From: Polytrichum commune
Taxonomy: Eukaryota > Streptophyta > Polytrichopsida > Polytrichales > Polytrichaceae
DNA: 64,000 bases
Assembly (NCBI GenBank): GCA_950295325.1
Contig: OX485806.1
Span: 55,425,169 to 55,489,168, forward strand
Direction: 5' to 3'
The notes under the pieces were generated by a model, which made no database searches, had not been told where the DNA came from, and worked only from the letters and a program-made list of their open reading frames with translations. Below, in pieces: positions 21,297 through 32,902 of this stretch. The first letter of the stretch is position 1. The number at the start of each line of letters is the position of its first letter. The translations under genes and the position numbers were made by a program.

Positions 21297-22639
21297 CTGC
21301 CATTTGGGGTTCTTGACGACTGCATTGTCTCTTTCTTTTGGGGGACAGTCGTGCTCCACCCACAAGGTTCTCCCAGCCACGATGTTAGCTGCCCATGAAG
21401 CCTCGAACTACCTCACTTTATTCCCTTGGTTCATGAAGGCTGATATTGCTATGAGCTGGTTCGAGTCCTTGGAATGCACGACGAATGCCTTCCAATATCG
21501 GATTGTCTCCTTTAATGGGCTTTTCCACTCGTCGTCTTCAAGGAGAGCCTTTGCAGCCATTACACTATGTTGGCCGTCGACAATGTAGAACTCTCCATTC
21601 TTGAGAATCGGCCAATTTTTTTCGTTCACTTCAACGATAGGATCCTTAGGTGTGACGCAAATCGTCTGCCTGTCAAATTTGGGGTTGTTCATGATGTTGT
21701 TCATTTGCCACCATACCCCGCTCTTTTTTTTTGCTCTAGTATTCATACTTTCGGTGCCCTTGTGGCATTTGTAGACGTCTACGTCGAAAGTGAAATACCT
21801 GCCAAGCGGCCAGCAACCCTTTGTCTTCTCATCGAACTTTTGGAATATCTTTGTGGAGAGTTCGGCGTCAGGACGTTGACCTTTTTTAAGGAGAGGAGCG
21901 ACAGTGAGTGTTGAGCTGACATCCGGGCCCTCTGTTAGCCCTGATGACTCCATCTGCGAGTGAGAGCGTTTACTCGTCTGTCTGCTCCCTCTTGATGCAC
22001 CACTCTTCGAGGGCCTTGAGGATTCTGGCACAGGTTTAGGGACACGCTTGGGCCGTTTAGGAACGATTTGTTTCTTTTTCTCCTTCCCCTTTTTGGCCTC
22101 TAGCAAGGCCCCATTCACTCTTGTAACATTGTTCAAGAGTCGTCCAAGCCGCTTACCCGTCCAAGGTGCATTGCATGCATAGTCTTGGAACTCCGTCTGG
22201 AGATTGAAGCAAGCCGCATCGGGACTACCATTTTCACACTCATTTTTGTTGAAGGGATGGTAAGATTCGTGTAAAATGAATGTGACTCGATCTTCTTTCT
22301 TCTCAAGGTCAATTACTACATAATCCCCTTGGGCCACTGCACACTCTACTGTCCACGATTTAAGTTTTAGCCACTTCTCCGCATCATCTATGTCCGTCTT
22401 AATTTGGTAGGCAAATCTAAGCACAAATATCTCTTTTTCGTCTTTCTCTACCAGTACTATCCAATTATCTACAATGTCATCTTATGGCTTGTAGTGGTCG
22501 TTGGGGCTGATGTCTTTGATAGCTTCTGGCAGCGGAGGAATGAGAGCCTCTGCGAACATCTCAATTGCGGGTCTCTTTTTAGATGCCATCTGCAAAAATA
22601 AGATAGACAACAAGTTAGTATTGTGGTCAATGGATAAAG

Positions 22640-23500
22640 ATCCTAATATACGAACGCACATTCGTAAAGATTGCGTATTCTGTCATCTAGGTATTGTATA
22701 TTCAAATGAAAACATCCAGTTGTAGTGAATACGCATAGCGCGTACACTATATACTCAAATATATGAAGAGGTTACGGACGCGCGTCCGTAACTCCTGCAC
22801 ATATAAGATAGAAAAGAATTTTCTTACTATATATGCATATGTTACGGACGCGCGTCCGTAAACTTTCCAAAATATTTTATATTTGTATATAATATGTCTA
22901 GAAGTTATGGACGCGCGTCCGTAACCTCTACACATATATGATAGAAAGGGATTTGGTATAATAGAAAGGGATGTAGTTTCTTAGAAAGGGATCTGCTTTC
23001 TTATAAAATAATTTGCTTTCTTATATTTGCTTTCCCTAGTTTACGGACGCGCGTTCGTAAACTTTTTAATATATTAAGATGTGAATTTTCATTTCTAGAA
23101 GTTACGGACGCGCGTCCGTAACCTCTTCACATATATTATATGAAGAATTCTCATATTGTTTTGCCTAGGTTACGGAAGCGCGTCCGTAAACTTTGCAAAT
23201 ATTTTATGCTGGAGAAGATCGTAAATATTAAGAGGTGAATTTTCATTTCTAGACGTTACGGACGCGCGTCCGTAACCTCTTCACATATATTATATGATGG
23301 ATTCTCATATTGTTTTGCCTAGTTTACGGACGCGCGTTCGTAAACTTTGCAAATATTTTATGCTGGAGAATATCATCCTACTTAAATCTCTGGAAGTTAC
23401 GAACGCGCGTCCATAACCTCTGCACACATTGTGTGAGTGTCTTGTTTCTCACTCGCACAAATGTCCCTAAAATTTACGGACGCGCGTCCGTAAATTTTAA
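22640..23500. repeat. Left palindrome array
   Basis: Eleven members of a palindrome family with core CGGACGCGCGTCCG lie upstream of the ParB-like gene: about 22645, 22771, 22841, 22904, 23040, 23101, 23170, 23255, 23323, 23396 and 23468. Spacing is about 60-130 bp. Several are perfect over 22 bp; the one at 23468-23499 is perfect over 32 bp. The sequences between them are AT-rich and partly repeated: CACATATATTATATGA...TTGTTTTGCCTAG recurs near 23124 and 23282, giving a composite period near 154 bp. Confidence 0.9.
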
Positions 23501-24239
23501 GGAATTTCTTATTATTCTAAATTTAAATATTTGGGGTGATTCCGTATTTTGCGGAGGCTTACCTTGTCTTCCAATATGGTTTTGATCAGCAAATGCGAGT
23601 GCAATATACTCTGCACTGCAATACCAGACTCTGCAATCAAAAGTACCAAAGGAATTCAGAAAGTATTCAAATTGGAATCTCACTTGCTCTCAGTGTTGTT
23701 GCAGCTCATATGTTTTCAAGCAAACCTTAAGCCCTAAACCACAACAACGCAATCATACAAAATGAAATTGCAATGTTATAGAAATTCTTACCTTTGTAGA
23801 ATGTTTGCTCCTAAACCACAACTCTTCCTCGTGCTGCAGGTAGGACCAACTGCAAATTTACAATATAATTCAGGTTACAAACCTCTAGTAATTCTATGTA
23901 CACATGCATGATTCAATGCAACTGTTGTTGCATACTCTTTCAATGCTCTCTAAGGAAATCATCTATGGAAGAACAACATTTAGAAGTACTGCAATACAGT
24001 CTACAACAAGTTGCTCATAAATCAGATTGAAACATTTTGATATGTATGCAAAAAAAACAATGAACTACAAATTGAATCTACTCATTTTGAATTGTCAAAA
24101 ACACATGCTTCAAGATGAAAGGGGGGGAAAACTACTCCAACCCTAAAACCTTGCAACAACTGAAAGTACTCCTAGAGCATCCTAATGGGTAGCAGCATGC
24201 AAGAAACTTACTCACGCTCTGAGGCGCCTCCGCAATTGA

Positions 24240-24700
24240 CCAGCAAGAATGGGTTTTGCAACAAGAATGAGAAGAGCAGCAAGAATGGGAGCAACAATAA
24301 TGGGAAGGAAGAGCATCAAGAGAAGGAAGAGAAGGAAGAGAAGTAAGAGAAGGAAGAGAAGGAAGAGAAGAGCAGCAAGAGCATGAAGAGCAGTAAGAGA
24401 AGTAGGAGGTAAGAGAACTAAGTCTGTGAGGTAAGAGAACTAATAGAACTAAATGTGTGAGGCAAAAGAACTAAGAGAACTAAGTGTGTGAGGTAAGAGA
24501 ACTAAGAGAAGAACAGCAAGAGCATCAAGAGCAACAACAACACGAAGAGCAACAACAGCAAGAGAAGAGAAACAACAACACGAAGAGCAACAACAGCACG
24601 AAGAGCAACAAGAGGCCGAAGAGGCCGAAGAGCAACAAGACCACGAAACAAAAACGCGAAGAGGAGGGCGAAGAGGAGCTGGTGCACTTTGAAACCCTAA
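24240..24700 (+). repeat. GAA/AGAAG/AACAAC low-complexity block
   Basis: Purine-rich simple repeats (GAAGGAAGAGAAG units, then GAAGAGCAACAACA units). The ORF through it on the plus strand is only Glu/Gln/Asn/Lys repeats and is not taken as a gene. Confidence 0.8.
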
Positions 24701-26289
24701 AACAAAAGAGGGCCTCCCCTAAACCCGTCCCCAAACGTCACATCAACCCCACGCCCAAACGCCACCTTAAACCCTTACGTGGCATAACCCTACTGGTACA
24801 ACAAGTGGTATAGACTCTCATCTTTCTCAATAAACTAGTCTATTTGTGTGATTTATACTTAGTTCGTTGATGTTATTATCATATGTCATAATTATTGAAT
24901 AGTGCCAAGTGCTGATACTTAAGAGAATTGTGCCAAGTGTTGGATGAACAAGGCTTCCTAAATCTTTTGGTGGCACTAATTCATAGCGGTATAGTATCAC
25001 CTTCACTAATTTCCCACCCTCACTTTTAGGCCACCCTCACTAATTGGGATATTTCGTGTATTTTTGAAATGATCTTCAAGTATGACATAATGTCATGATT
25101 GGAATCTCCACTAACTATATCATTGAAAGACATGTCAATGGTTGAGCAACAAATACACCTTCAATCCTAGAGTCTTATATGTAGATTACTAAATACAAGG
25201 GTACGCTTCATGAAAACATCATTTTTATTCATAGCATGTAATTCAATTAATGATTGCACCAAACAAACAATGACAAGAGCATACTAACTTGGCCACAATC
25301 CAAAGAGAAAAACTCAAGGTAGTCCATGACCGCTGCAAGAGCCTCTAGTTTGTAACACCTAAATCCCAAATGCAAACCTTAAAAAAAGTGGACAAGACAA
25401 TCATTGAGGACTTTGATCATATGACAACAATGGATGAAATTATAAATTGCACGAAACTAACAAGCTAATTGACCCTTTTTTTCTCTAAAGCTTAGGGATG
25501 AACACACTAGAGAAAAATAATACCTCTCCATTATGTATACTATGTGCACCAAGGCCTCAAATAACACCCCTTCTTACACGCACGTCAGTTCATACGTGGT
25601 ATGAATAGTCTATCTCCCAGTGCAAGTTCCCAAGATATATGATGTTTGCATGCAACTAATTAGAAATGTTTACTAGTCGCCAAATTTTTTGTAAAAAAAT
25701 TGGTCACTTGATTGTTGGAATCCTTTTGTAATAACTTGCTTCAAATAAAAAATAAAACCCCAACCCACGGAACTTTTTTTTAATCTAATTTATGATTATT
25801 TTTGCACGATGCTCCAACTGCTGAACGTCTTGACACAAAATTCATTTTTGTAAGAAAACCTTGCCCAATACACTTGCACTGCCCATATCCGTGTGTTAGA
25901 GTCCTATAAAACTTATGTGTGTGCACTCTAACATGAGCATGCTCATGTCAAAGTGCTCATGAAATAACCACCTCCGTTTTCTATACTAAAACATGAGTTG
26001 ATGCCCAAATTTTTTTGGTCAAATCCTACTTGACAATCTAATGAGTTGGCTCATTTGTCTCAAATATAAAATGAAGTGATTTGTCCACAATTGGTATTAG
26101 TGCCCTTTCTTGCCATTAATCATCATGACCTTGCTTTGGGTTCCATTGGCCGTGCTTGTATTTTTGGCAAAGAATTGAAGCTCTTAATGTGTCTCAAAAA
26201 GACAAAATAAAGAAAAGAAATTGTCATAATTCCAACATACTTACTTGCTCACAGTGAAGCTAGAAGAGGGCAAAGGTCTAGAAGTTTTA

Positions 26290-27300
26290 GAGTACTACAC
26301 TAAATCTGATATTTAGTATGATTCACCAATTCTAATTGTCTTGCTCAATACTAATTGTAAACTGCAGTATAGTGTCATGAATGCTAGCCCAACATTATTT
26401 AACATTCCTTGTAAAAGAACTTGGGGGATTATAGATTTACAGTGTTGCAATTATTACCAAGTATCACTGACCAAGTCATTTTTCATCCAAAATTCAATCA
26501 TCCATGACAATATTTTATCACAAGTTATTGACAAGAGACGGTATGGTTTTGGCCAATGGATGAACTCATCCATCATCCATGACAATATTTGTAAAGTTAT
26601 TCATAAGACATGTCATCCGTGAAGTTGCCATAGTGATATTGAATATTGTATGACACTAAATATCATATTTAGTGTACCCATGTTGTGACTAGTATTTGTT
26701 TCAGCTTAATTAGCAAGCATGGTTATTTTCCACTTAACACTACTAAGCCCTTGTATTTCCAACATTAGGCTTATATCGTCCTCTCTTACATGATCTATAG
26801 TATATGGACATCCACGGTAAATTTCAGGTCAACAAAATAATAAATTTCTTTCTCTGGATACAGTACATCTACAAAATTACAATAACCATTCACTACAATA
26901 GTTTCCAAAACTACTCTAAATATTGTGTATAGTGTCATAGGGGCATTCTAGGTTAATGTGGTAACTTTTCTAAATGGACTTCAAGTTAGGAATAAGTTTA
27001 CAAATACTATCATCCCAACTTACTTTTAGTTCATCCACTTTTGGTGTTATCTGCATCCCAACATTTCTGTAATGAAATATTGTCATGAATGATTCAAATT
27101 GGATAAAAATTTGCTTAGTTTTAGTGATAGTAATCATAACATTGTGAATATGTAATCCCCCAAAAATTTACAGAGAATGACAAATAATGTTAGGTTCACA
27201 TTTAGTCTTGGTGACAATCTGGAATGTCATGTGCCAACTCATGCCATGCGAAATAATCATGTTAGGTTTATATACTACTGTGAAATTTAGTGTAGTTCCC
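26290..27300. mobile_element. MITE-like element, possibly PIF/Harbinger type
   Basis: Terminal inverted repeats GAGTACTACACTAAAT (left) and GGGAACTACACTAAAT (right, read from the other strand) match at 14 of 16 bases. Flanking trinucleotides are TTA (26287-26289) and TAA (27301-27303), which both fit the TWA target of PIF/Harbinger elements but are not identical. There is no coding capacity in 1.0 kb. Part of its left side (26310-26525) recurs at 34655-34865. Confidence 0.45.
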
Positions 27301-28227
27301 TAAAGTATGTTGGAAGAACTAAGGGAGTACCTGGTGCTAGTGGTACCCATATATGTTTGCATTGTTGGTTTTGTAAGTCAGCAAATTGGGAGAGATGGAT
27401 TGAGAAACGTTGTTTCATTTCCATGCATATTTGTAGGGATCATTAGATTGTCAAGTGAATGACAATTCATTATCATCGTCAAGAATAAAAACTCAACATA
27501 GAAGCTTGTGTGGGGCGCAAACACCGTGAAGTGGCCATGTCTTGATCTTTGCACATGTTTAAGTGAAAGTTATTCAGAAGCAAGGTGAAGAGGATTAATG
27601 AACGTCTTATAAACTCAGTGTTTAATTAGAAAATTTGACAATCATGCTTGTTGTATGTCATAAGTTCCATGACCGTATGAATGTAAAAAATTAGAAGTAC
27701 GACCAGTTACTAGATGGAAATAACATGATTTAAGAATGTGATGTCGTGACCTTCATTCACCACAATCTAGCCAAAAAATTTCATCTATCTCAATATCTTC
27801 AAAAGTAAAATTAAAAGTAGAAAATAGAAAACAAAACTTAATGTAGGTAGATGTTAACTTTCTTCTTTTTGTCTTAGTGGCCTTGTATGTTTTGACAATG
27901 AAATGAATTTATTCCATTGGTCTCTTTGATACAAATTAAAGCAAACTCTAACAAGATAGAAGAGATGCTATGAATATTGCAACAGTTGACCTTTGATTTC
28001 ATAGACATGTAATGGAGCTCTTGCTGACATAAGGATTTGCTTACTGCACAGTCTTTCTTCACTCCAAATTAAGCCTTTAATTACATGAAGAAGGCTAGTA
28101 TTAGTTTTTTTGAAATAAATGTTGATGTATTGAAGGGGGCCCTAAGGTTAAGAGAGGTAATTGACAATATTGATTTTAATGCAACCCATAGTATCTATGA
28201 CAATAGATGTGCTACTTTCATGGCCTC

Positions 28228-28925
28228 TAGGCGCGTCCGTAAACCTTAAACATGTTGGTTAATTGGATATCTATTGCTTTGAGAATTGTACTTGAGGTAT
28301 TACTCACGTACACTGAGGTTTACGGACGCGCGTCCGTAAACCTTAAACCTGTTGGTTAATTTGATATCTATTGCTTTGACAATTGTACTTGAGGTATTGC
28401 TCATGTACACTGAGGTTTACGGACGCGCGTCCGTAAACCTTAAACATGTTGGTTAATTGGATATCTATTGCTTTGAGAATTGTACTTGAGGTATTACTCA
28501 CGTACACTGAGGTTTACGGACGCGCGTCCGTAAACCTTAAACCTGTTGGTTAATTTGATATCTATTGCTTTGACAATTGTACTTGAGGTATTGCTCATGT
28601 ACACTGAGGTTTACGGACGCGCGTCCGTAAATCTTTAACATGTTGGTTAATTGGATATCTCTTGCTTTGAGAATTGTACTTGAGGTATTACTCACGTACA
28701 CTGAGGTTTACGAACGCGCGTCCATAAACCTTAAACCTGTTGGTTAATTTGATATCTATTGCTTTGACAATTGTACTTGAGGTATTACTCATGTACAATG
28801 AGGTTTACGGCTGCGCGTCCGTAAATCTTAAACCTGTTGGTTAATTGGATATCTGTAGCTTTGAGAATTGTACTTGAGGTATTACTCATGTACAATGAGG
28901 TTTACGGACGCGCGTCCGTAAGCCT
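28228..28925 (+). repeat. 97-bp palindrome-containing tandem repeat
   Basis: About seven units of 97 bp; the palindrome cores start at 28324, 28421, 28518, 28615, 28712, 28809 and 28906. Perfect palindromes reach 28 bp (28316-28343). Two unit types alternate in the first copies: one with CATGTTGGTTAATTGGAT and GAGAATTG, one with CCTGTTGGTTAATTTGAT and GACAATTG. The true repeat was therefore a 194-bp dimer. The last two units are less regular. Confidence 0.92.
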
Positions 28926-29019
28926 ACGTACCTTACCTTATGGAACCATAGTTCGGGATTGCACCTGAACTGACATCATGACCACTTGCTATGTGAGTCT
29001 GCCAACGAGACTGTATTGT

Positions 29020-29670
29020 CCTGAAAATTTACGTACGCGCGTCCATAAACCTTAAACCTCCGAGCGCATTGATCCTTTCTTTCCTTGATCGTTTACGGGT
29101 TTAGTGGTAATAATGAGGTCCAGAAAGGTTTACGGACGCGCGTCCGTAAACTTGCAAACCTCTTGTGTCATAATTTCGACCATGTGCCATGTAGAATATT
29201 ACATTGAGACTGTACGGTCAATGGAGGTATAAGATCCCTAAACCCTAAACTTACATCACCCTATGTGTCATAGTATAATATTTTGACATTGATAAAACAC
29301 AGTAGGAAGCGCGTATGTTAACCTCTTCAAATTCATAGTTGTTAGGCCTGGGTATACGTGTCCATGGCACATGGACATCTTGGTTCCCTAAACCTCTGTG
29401 TGTCTTGGACACCACTGACTTTTGACATTGGGATGTTTGAGGACGCGCGTCCGTATACCTATTTTGTATAGTTTGCGAAACCATTTGCGCATGATCCGGA
29501 CCTCTTTGAGCACGAAGACTTTTACGGGTGCGCGTCCATAAACATGTCATGTTTTTGTTGTCTGGACCTTTCCGCCAACTATGAACAAATAAAGGAATTT
29601 GTATGCGCGTGTGTTTGCACTAATAATGTTGTTACATGTAGGTATACGAACGCGCGTTCGTATACCAATG
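29020..29670. repeat. Right dispersed palindromes
   Basis: Five further family members lie at about 29027, 29128-29151 (perfect 24 bp), 29437, 29521 and 29641-29666. The last is a perfect 26-bp palindrome in which both arms carry the same change (CGAACGC / GCGTTCG). They sit between the tandem array and the start of the DUF7869-like gene. Confidence 0.88.
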
Positions 29671-29745
29671 TGTCTTTGTTTCCAGGCCATGAAATCCACT
29701 ATTGTTCACATTGTGTTTCATTGACAATAAGCATTAGGACTATCC

Positions 29746-32700
29746 ATGACATTTATTGAATGGGATATTTTGACATACTCTTCATTTGGATCACTTGTAG
29801 TGGCCATTAATTCCAACGTCGGTGATAGTGCATTTGAGTTCTCTTCGGAATCGTCAAGCTATGGTAGCGAATTTGAAGGTGTCATGGAACGGGAAACTAC
29901 AATTGATGTCGCAAATGCAGAGGATGATTTCATACCACCATGTGAGGGTTATTCGCGGGAATAGTGGATTGATCTTGATGTTGTCCTAGTCAATGGATGT
30001 GGCGTCCCCGTGGCCGATGGTGTTTGTCGGAACTCGAATCCTACGGATTGTATTGATGCAAATCCCCTTGGGGAGGAAGATGTTGGGGTGTGTATTTTGA
30101 ACTCCTTGAATCCTTTGGAAGTACCTCCTGGTTGGAGATTCTCTCTTCGTCGATGGCCGTTGCGAAGTGTTCTTCACGATGGTGTCAGCTTGTGGAATCA
30201 TGCCCGTCATTTTGAGGAAATACAAAAGGATTTGTTCGCCACAATGCGTCCTAGACAAGGTCGGCGTAAATATGATTCCGTTCGCGTGCCCCGTGAACCC
30301 ACGCAACGTCGTCGAGATCTAACATTGGGAGACACATCTATTAGGTCCGTAGCAACAAATGATTGTTGTGCAAAGAGGTGTTGCCAACTATTTCCCCGTG
30401 ACAAAATCAAATCTTTGAGACAAGAGATGTGGCTTGCGGACTTTCGTATGCGATCTGCAAAGAAACTTGAAGTCCATCGCAACATGCACTTTGATGCCGA
30501 AGGTCGTAAGGTTGTGACCTTGGAAAATATAGAGGTATGTTGCACGGCATGGTACATTATACATGCAGTTTCAAAGGCAGATTTTTATAGGTTCCGGAAC
30601 TACTCGCTGCAAGGACGGCGTTCTCGGTTCCATGGCAACTCTGGTACAAAGAAGCCCAGGGAGGCAACACTCCAAGCGGCTGCAACACTATCAACCATCA
30701 TTATGCCATTACCGGATGCGATGCCACACAAGACACGGACTCTGCCGTCGGGGGAAAAGGTTGTCCAGATGGTTTTGCCTACAGGGACAAAATGGAAGAA
30801 CATACTTATGGATGTTAATGAGGTTGGCGAAAATGCTGGATGTAGGCCGATTTCGTTGTCAAAATTGAGTGTGATCAAGAATCAACAATTTGCAGAGTAC
30901 ATTACGAAGAGGCCTGGGGATAAGTTTGCTAGGTGTTCTGCTTGTGAGAAATATAAGGGCCTTCGAGATGCACATCCAATAGGGACTGAGTCGCACAATA
31001 GACATCAACGGAAATACATTGAGCATGTCAACAACCAGGAGGCACATCGTCAAGACTACTACAAGAATCGCGCATTATCGATAATGAGGCCAAATGAGGT
31101 TTTGACAATCATTCATGACAAAATGGACCATGCGAAGACTGCGTGCCCTTGTTATGCACGGAAAATAAAGGCTACAGATGGATATTTCAAGCTCCCAATA
31201 TCTGTCACAGGTTCGTTGGTTTTCACATTTTTTTTGCGCACTCACATACTCATCGTTAAGAGTTACGGATGTACGTCCGTAAATGTTTGTTCATTTTCTT
31301 GGCCTGCTTGCGAAAAAATTGAATTTCCTTATCATATATGATATTGGAATGTACTTCTCATTTGTATGTCTTAATTCAGGTATGATTGCACATGGCCATG
31401 TGGACGTCAAGTATGCACATTATGGCTTGGATTTCTATCCAGGCAACGCCAATCATACCGTAGGGTCTTTTGCAAAACTTCTACGAGATCTTGAGAGTCC
31501 GCCAACATCATCCTCCCGCGCTCTTTTTGTTGGATGTGGAACAACACCGATTTATGAGGTTGTGCTAGAGGGGAAAGAAGTTTGTCTATCGTCACTGCAA
31601 GAACCGCCTGAACAAACCGTTCTTGCTAAACCTTTGCCTCCAACTCTACATGTGCAACTGGACAATTGTGCCAAAGACAACAAATGTCGATACGTGTTTT
31701 GTTTTTGGTCATTGCTCGTAACCAAGGGCATTTTCAAAGAAGTGTTTGTGTCTTTTTTGATGGTTGGCCACACGCATGATGACATTGACGCTTCATTTGG
31801 ACGTTGGAGTATGAAGTTGCACGAGGAGGATTTTCCGACGATTCTTCTTCTCATGAAATCATACATGGATTTGGATAATGTGCCAGTCATCCCGCATTTG
31901 ATTGAAGAAGTGCCCGATTTCAAAGCGTTTATCGAACCATTCATTCTTAAGGGAGGTGACCGCTTAGTGGGCCATACCAAGGCTCAACAATTCCGATTCT
32001 ATATGCGTGATGATGGTCTGCCGGCCATGCAATTCAAAGTTTTGTGCACTTCCCCGGATTGGGGTCCAGAGGAAGGGATACTCGTCTGGCGCCAAAATGA
32101 AGAGGGCAAATGTATGCTACCTGATGGGGAGCCAAAGCCTTGCAAACCCAACCCCATGAGGAATGGACCAGAAATCATCAAAGGTATATCCGGATTCATC
32201 CAATATTGGAAAGAATTGTGCGAGGAAGACATCATAAGGCGTGTTCAGGATACCCACGAACCATTGATTACGTACTGGGATCGCATTTGCTCAGCATTGC
32301 TAGCACCCGATGCCGAAACACATTCATGTTTGACACAAGGTTTTTGGCCACAAAGCCGAGTGACAATTGTGGAATCTGAGGCCATGTTCTTCGACAATGG
32401 GGACATCCGTGAAGAGTTCGCAGTGGACGACCATTATGTTGGCCCAGCTCGTAATCGTCCGGCTCCATTGTTTCGTGTGGCTGTTGATTGCTACGAAGGG
32501 TATATGATCCTCGTACGTCCTGGAGATGAGGAGCACCCTAAACCGATTTGGTTGGTAAAAGCATTGTCATCACCAAATTTTGTTCCAACTAGCCCAAATT
32601 TTCATCAAATTGAGGTGGAATATTGCCGTCCCAGCACCAAAGTTCAAAATCTGCTCCGCACATATTTAGGGTGGGACACCAAAAAAGGTTTCAAATGGAC

Positions 32701-32902
32701 AATGGACTCAGCATACGAACCAATATGGATAAACACAAATACCATACTTTGTGCTTGGAAACCACGCAAAGGTTCCAAATCAGAGACAATGACCATCCCC
32801 CAAAAACATATAGATTTTGCCAAAGACAATTTGGCACGTATTGCTGCTGCAGAAAACGATGTCGAGAATGGAAATGAAGCTGAAGATGAAGAGGGAGAAT
32901 GA
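29746..32902 (+). pseudogene. DUF7869-like, putative DDE transposase-type protein, two exons
   Basis: About 995 aa from exon 1 (29746-31210) and exon 2 (31380-32902), joined by a GT-AG intron in phase 1. The frame is open except for TAG at 29962-29964 (codon 73). The N-terminus is acidic. A Cys-rich segment (CCAKRCCQLF, VCCTAWYIIHAVSKADFYR) and a zinc-like pair (ARCSACEKYKGLRDAH) follow. The core reads IIHDKMDHAKTACP (about 31110), then LDNCAKDNKCRY (about 31660), then VGHTHDDIDASFGRWS (about 31760). This order recalls DUF7869 proteins of plants and animals, identified from memory. The spaced Asp residues suggest an RNase H-fold DDE enzyme, which is inference. The C-terminus is acidic (AEDEEGE). 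If the TAG is real, translation might start at 30010 instead. Upstream lies the palindrome array. Confidence 0.72.
31211..31379 (+). other. Intron of the DUF7869-like gene, with a palindrome
   Basis: 169 bp, GT donor after GTCACAG and acceptor TTAATTCAG. Removing it restores the frame ...SVTG/MIAHG. A family palindrome, TTACGGA...TCCGTAA, sits at 31263-31282 with one mismatched pair. Confidence 0.75.

Larger units (their letters stand above)
18189..22589 (-). pseudogene. ParB/sulfiredoxin-like DGQHS protein, three exons, broken
   Basis: A large gene of about 1,340 codons read leftward. Exon 1 is 22589-21297 (ATG, MASKKRPAIEMF), exon 2 is 21164-19856, and exon 3 is 19604-18189. Both introns are GT-AG and phase 0. 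Residues about 165-215 are basic and Ser-rich. Around residue 335, FYIVDGQHSVMAAK resembles the DGQH motif of ParB/sulfiredoxin-fold and DGQHR proteins; the match is from memory and does not prove activity. Exon 2 is unrecognised (PKHMKPSTYHIKEW at its middle). Exon 3 is acidic, then has a strong coiled coil (MERRMKEELDQRLREANEEH), then Pro-rich. Lesions are TAA at 22482-22484, TAG at 21408-21410, TAG at 18708-18710, and single-base frameshifts near 21005 and 20862. Otherwise the frame is well kept, so decay is recent. Confidence 0.7.
23501..28227. other. AT-rich region between the two palindrome arrays, no gene
   Basis: No coding signal on either strand. It contains a GA-rich low-complexity block (24240-24700), a MITE-like element (26290-27300) and otherwise unremarkable AT-rich DNA. 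It separates the divergent ParB-like and DUF7869-like genes. Confidence 0.6.

Noticed and set aside
22640-23500. CRISPR-like array of palindromic repeats with spacers
   Set aside because: Spacers are AT-rich and partly repeated, repeat units vary, spacing is irregular, there are no cas genes, and the context is clearly a plant nuclear genome.
24484-24813. Glu/Gln/Asn-rich protein-coding ORF
   Set aside because: It is a translation of GAAGAGCAACAACA simple repeats with no conserved segment; the opposite strand is equally open as Leu repeats.
26886-26910. Left partner for the CACTA-like end (CACTACAATAG)
   Set aside because: Only the first five bases agree with the candidate right end; the following sequence diverges and the element would span unrelated repeats.
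18708-29964. Alternative code with UAG/UAA read as glutamine (as in some green algae)
   Set aside because: Only one or a few such codons per long frame, TGA and frameshifts also occur, and other frames end normally at TAG, TAA or TGA. Mutational stops explain it better.
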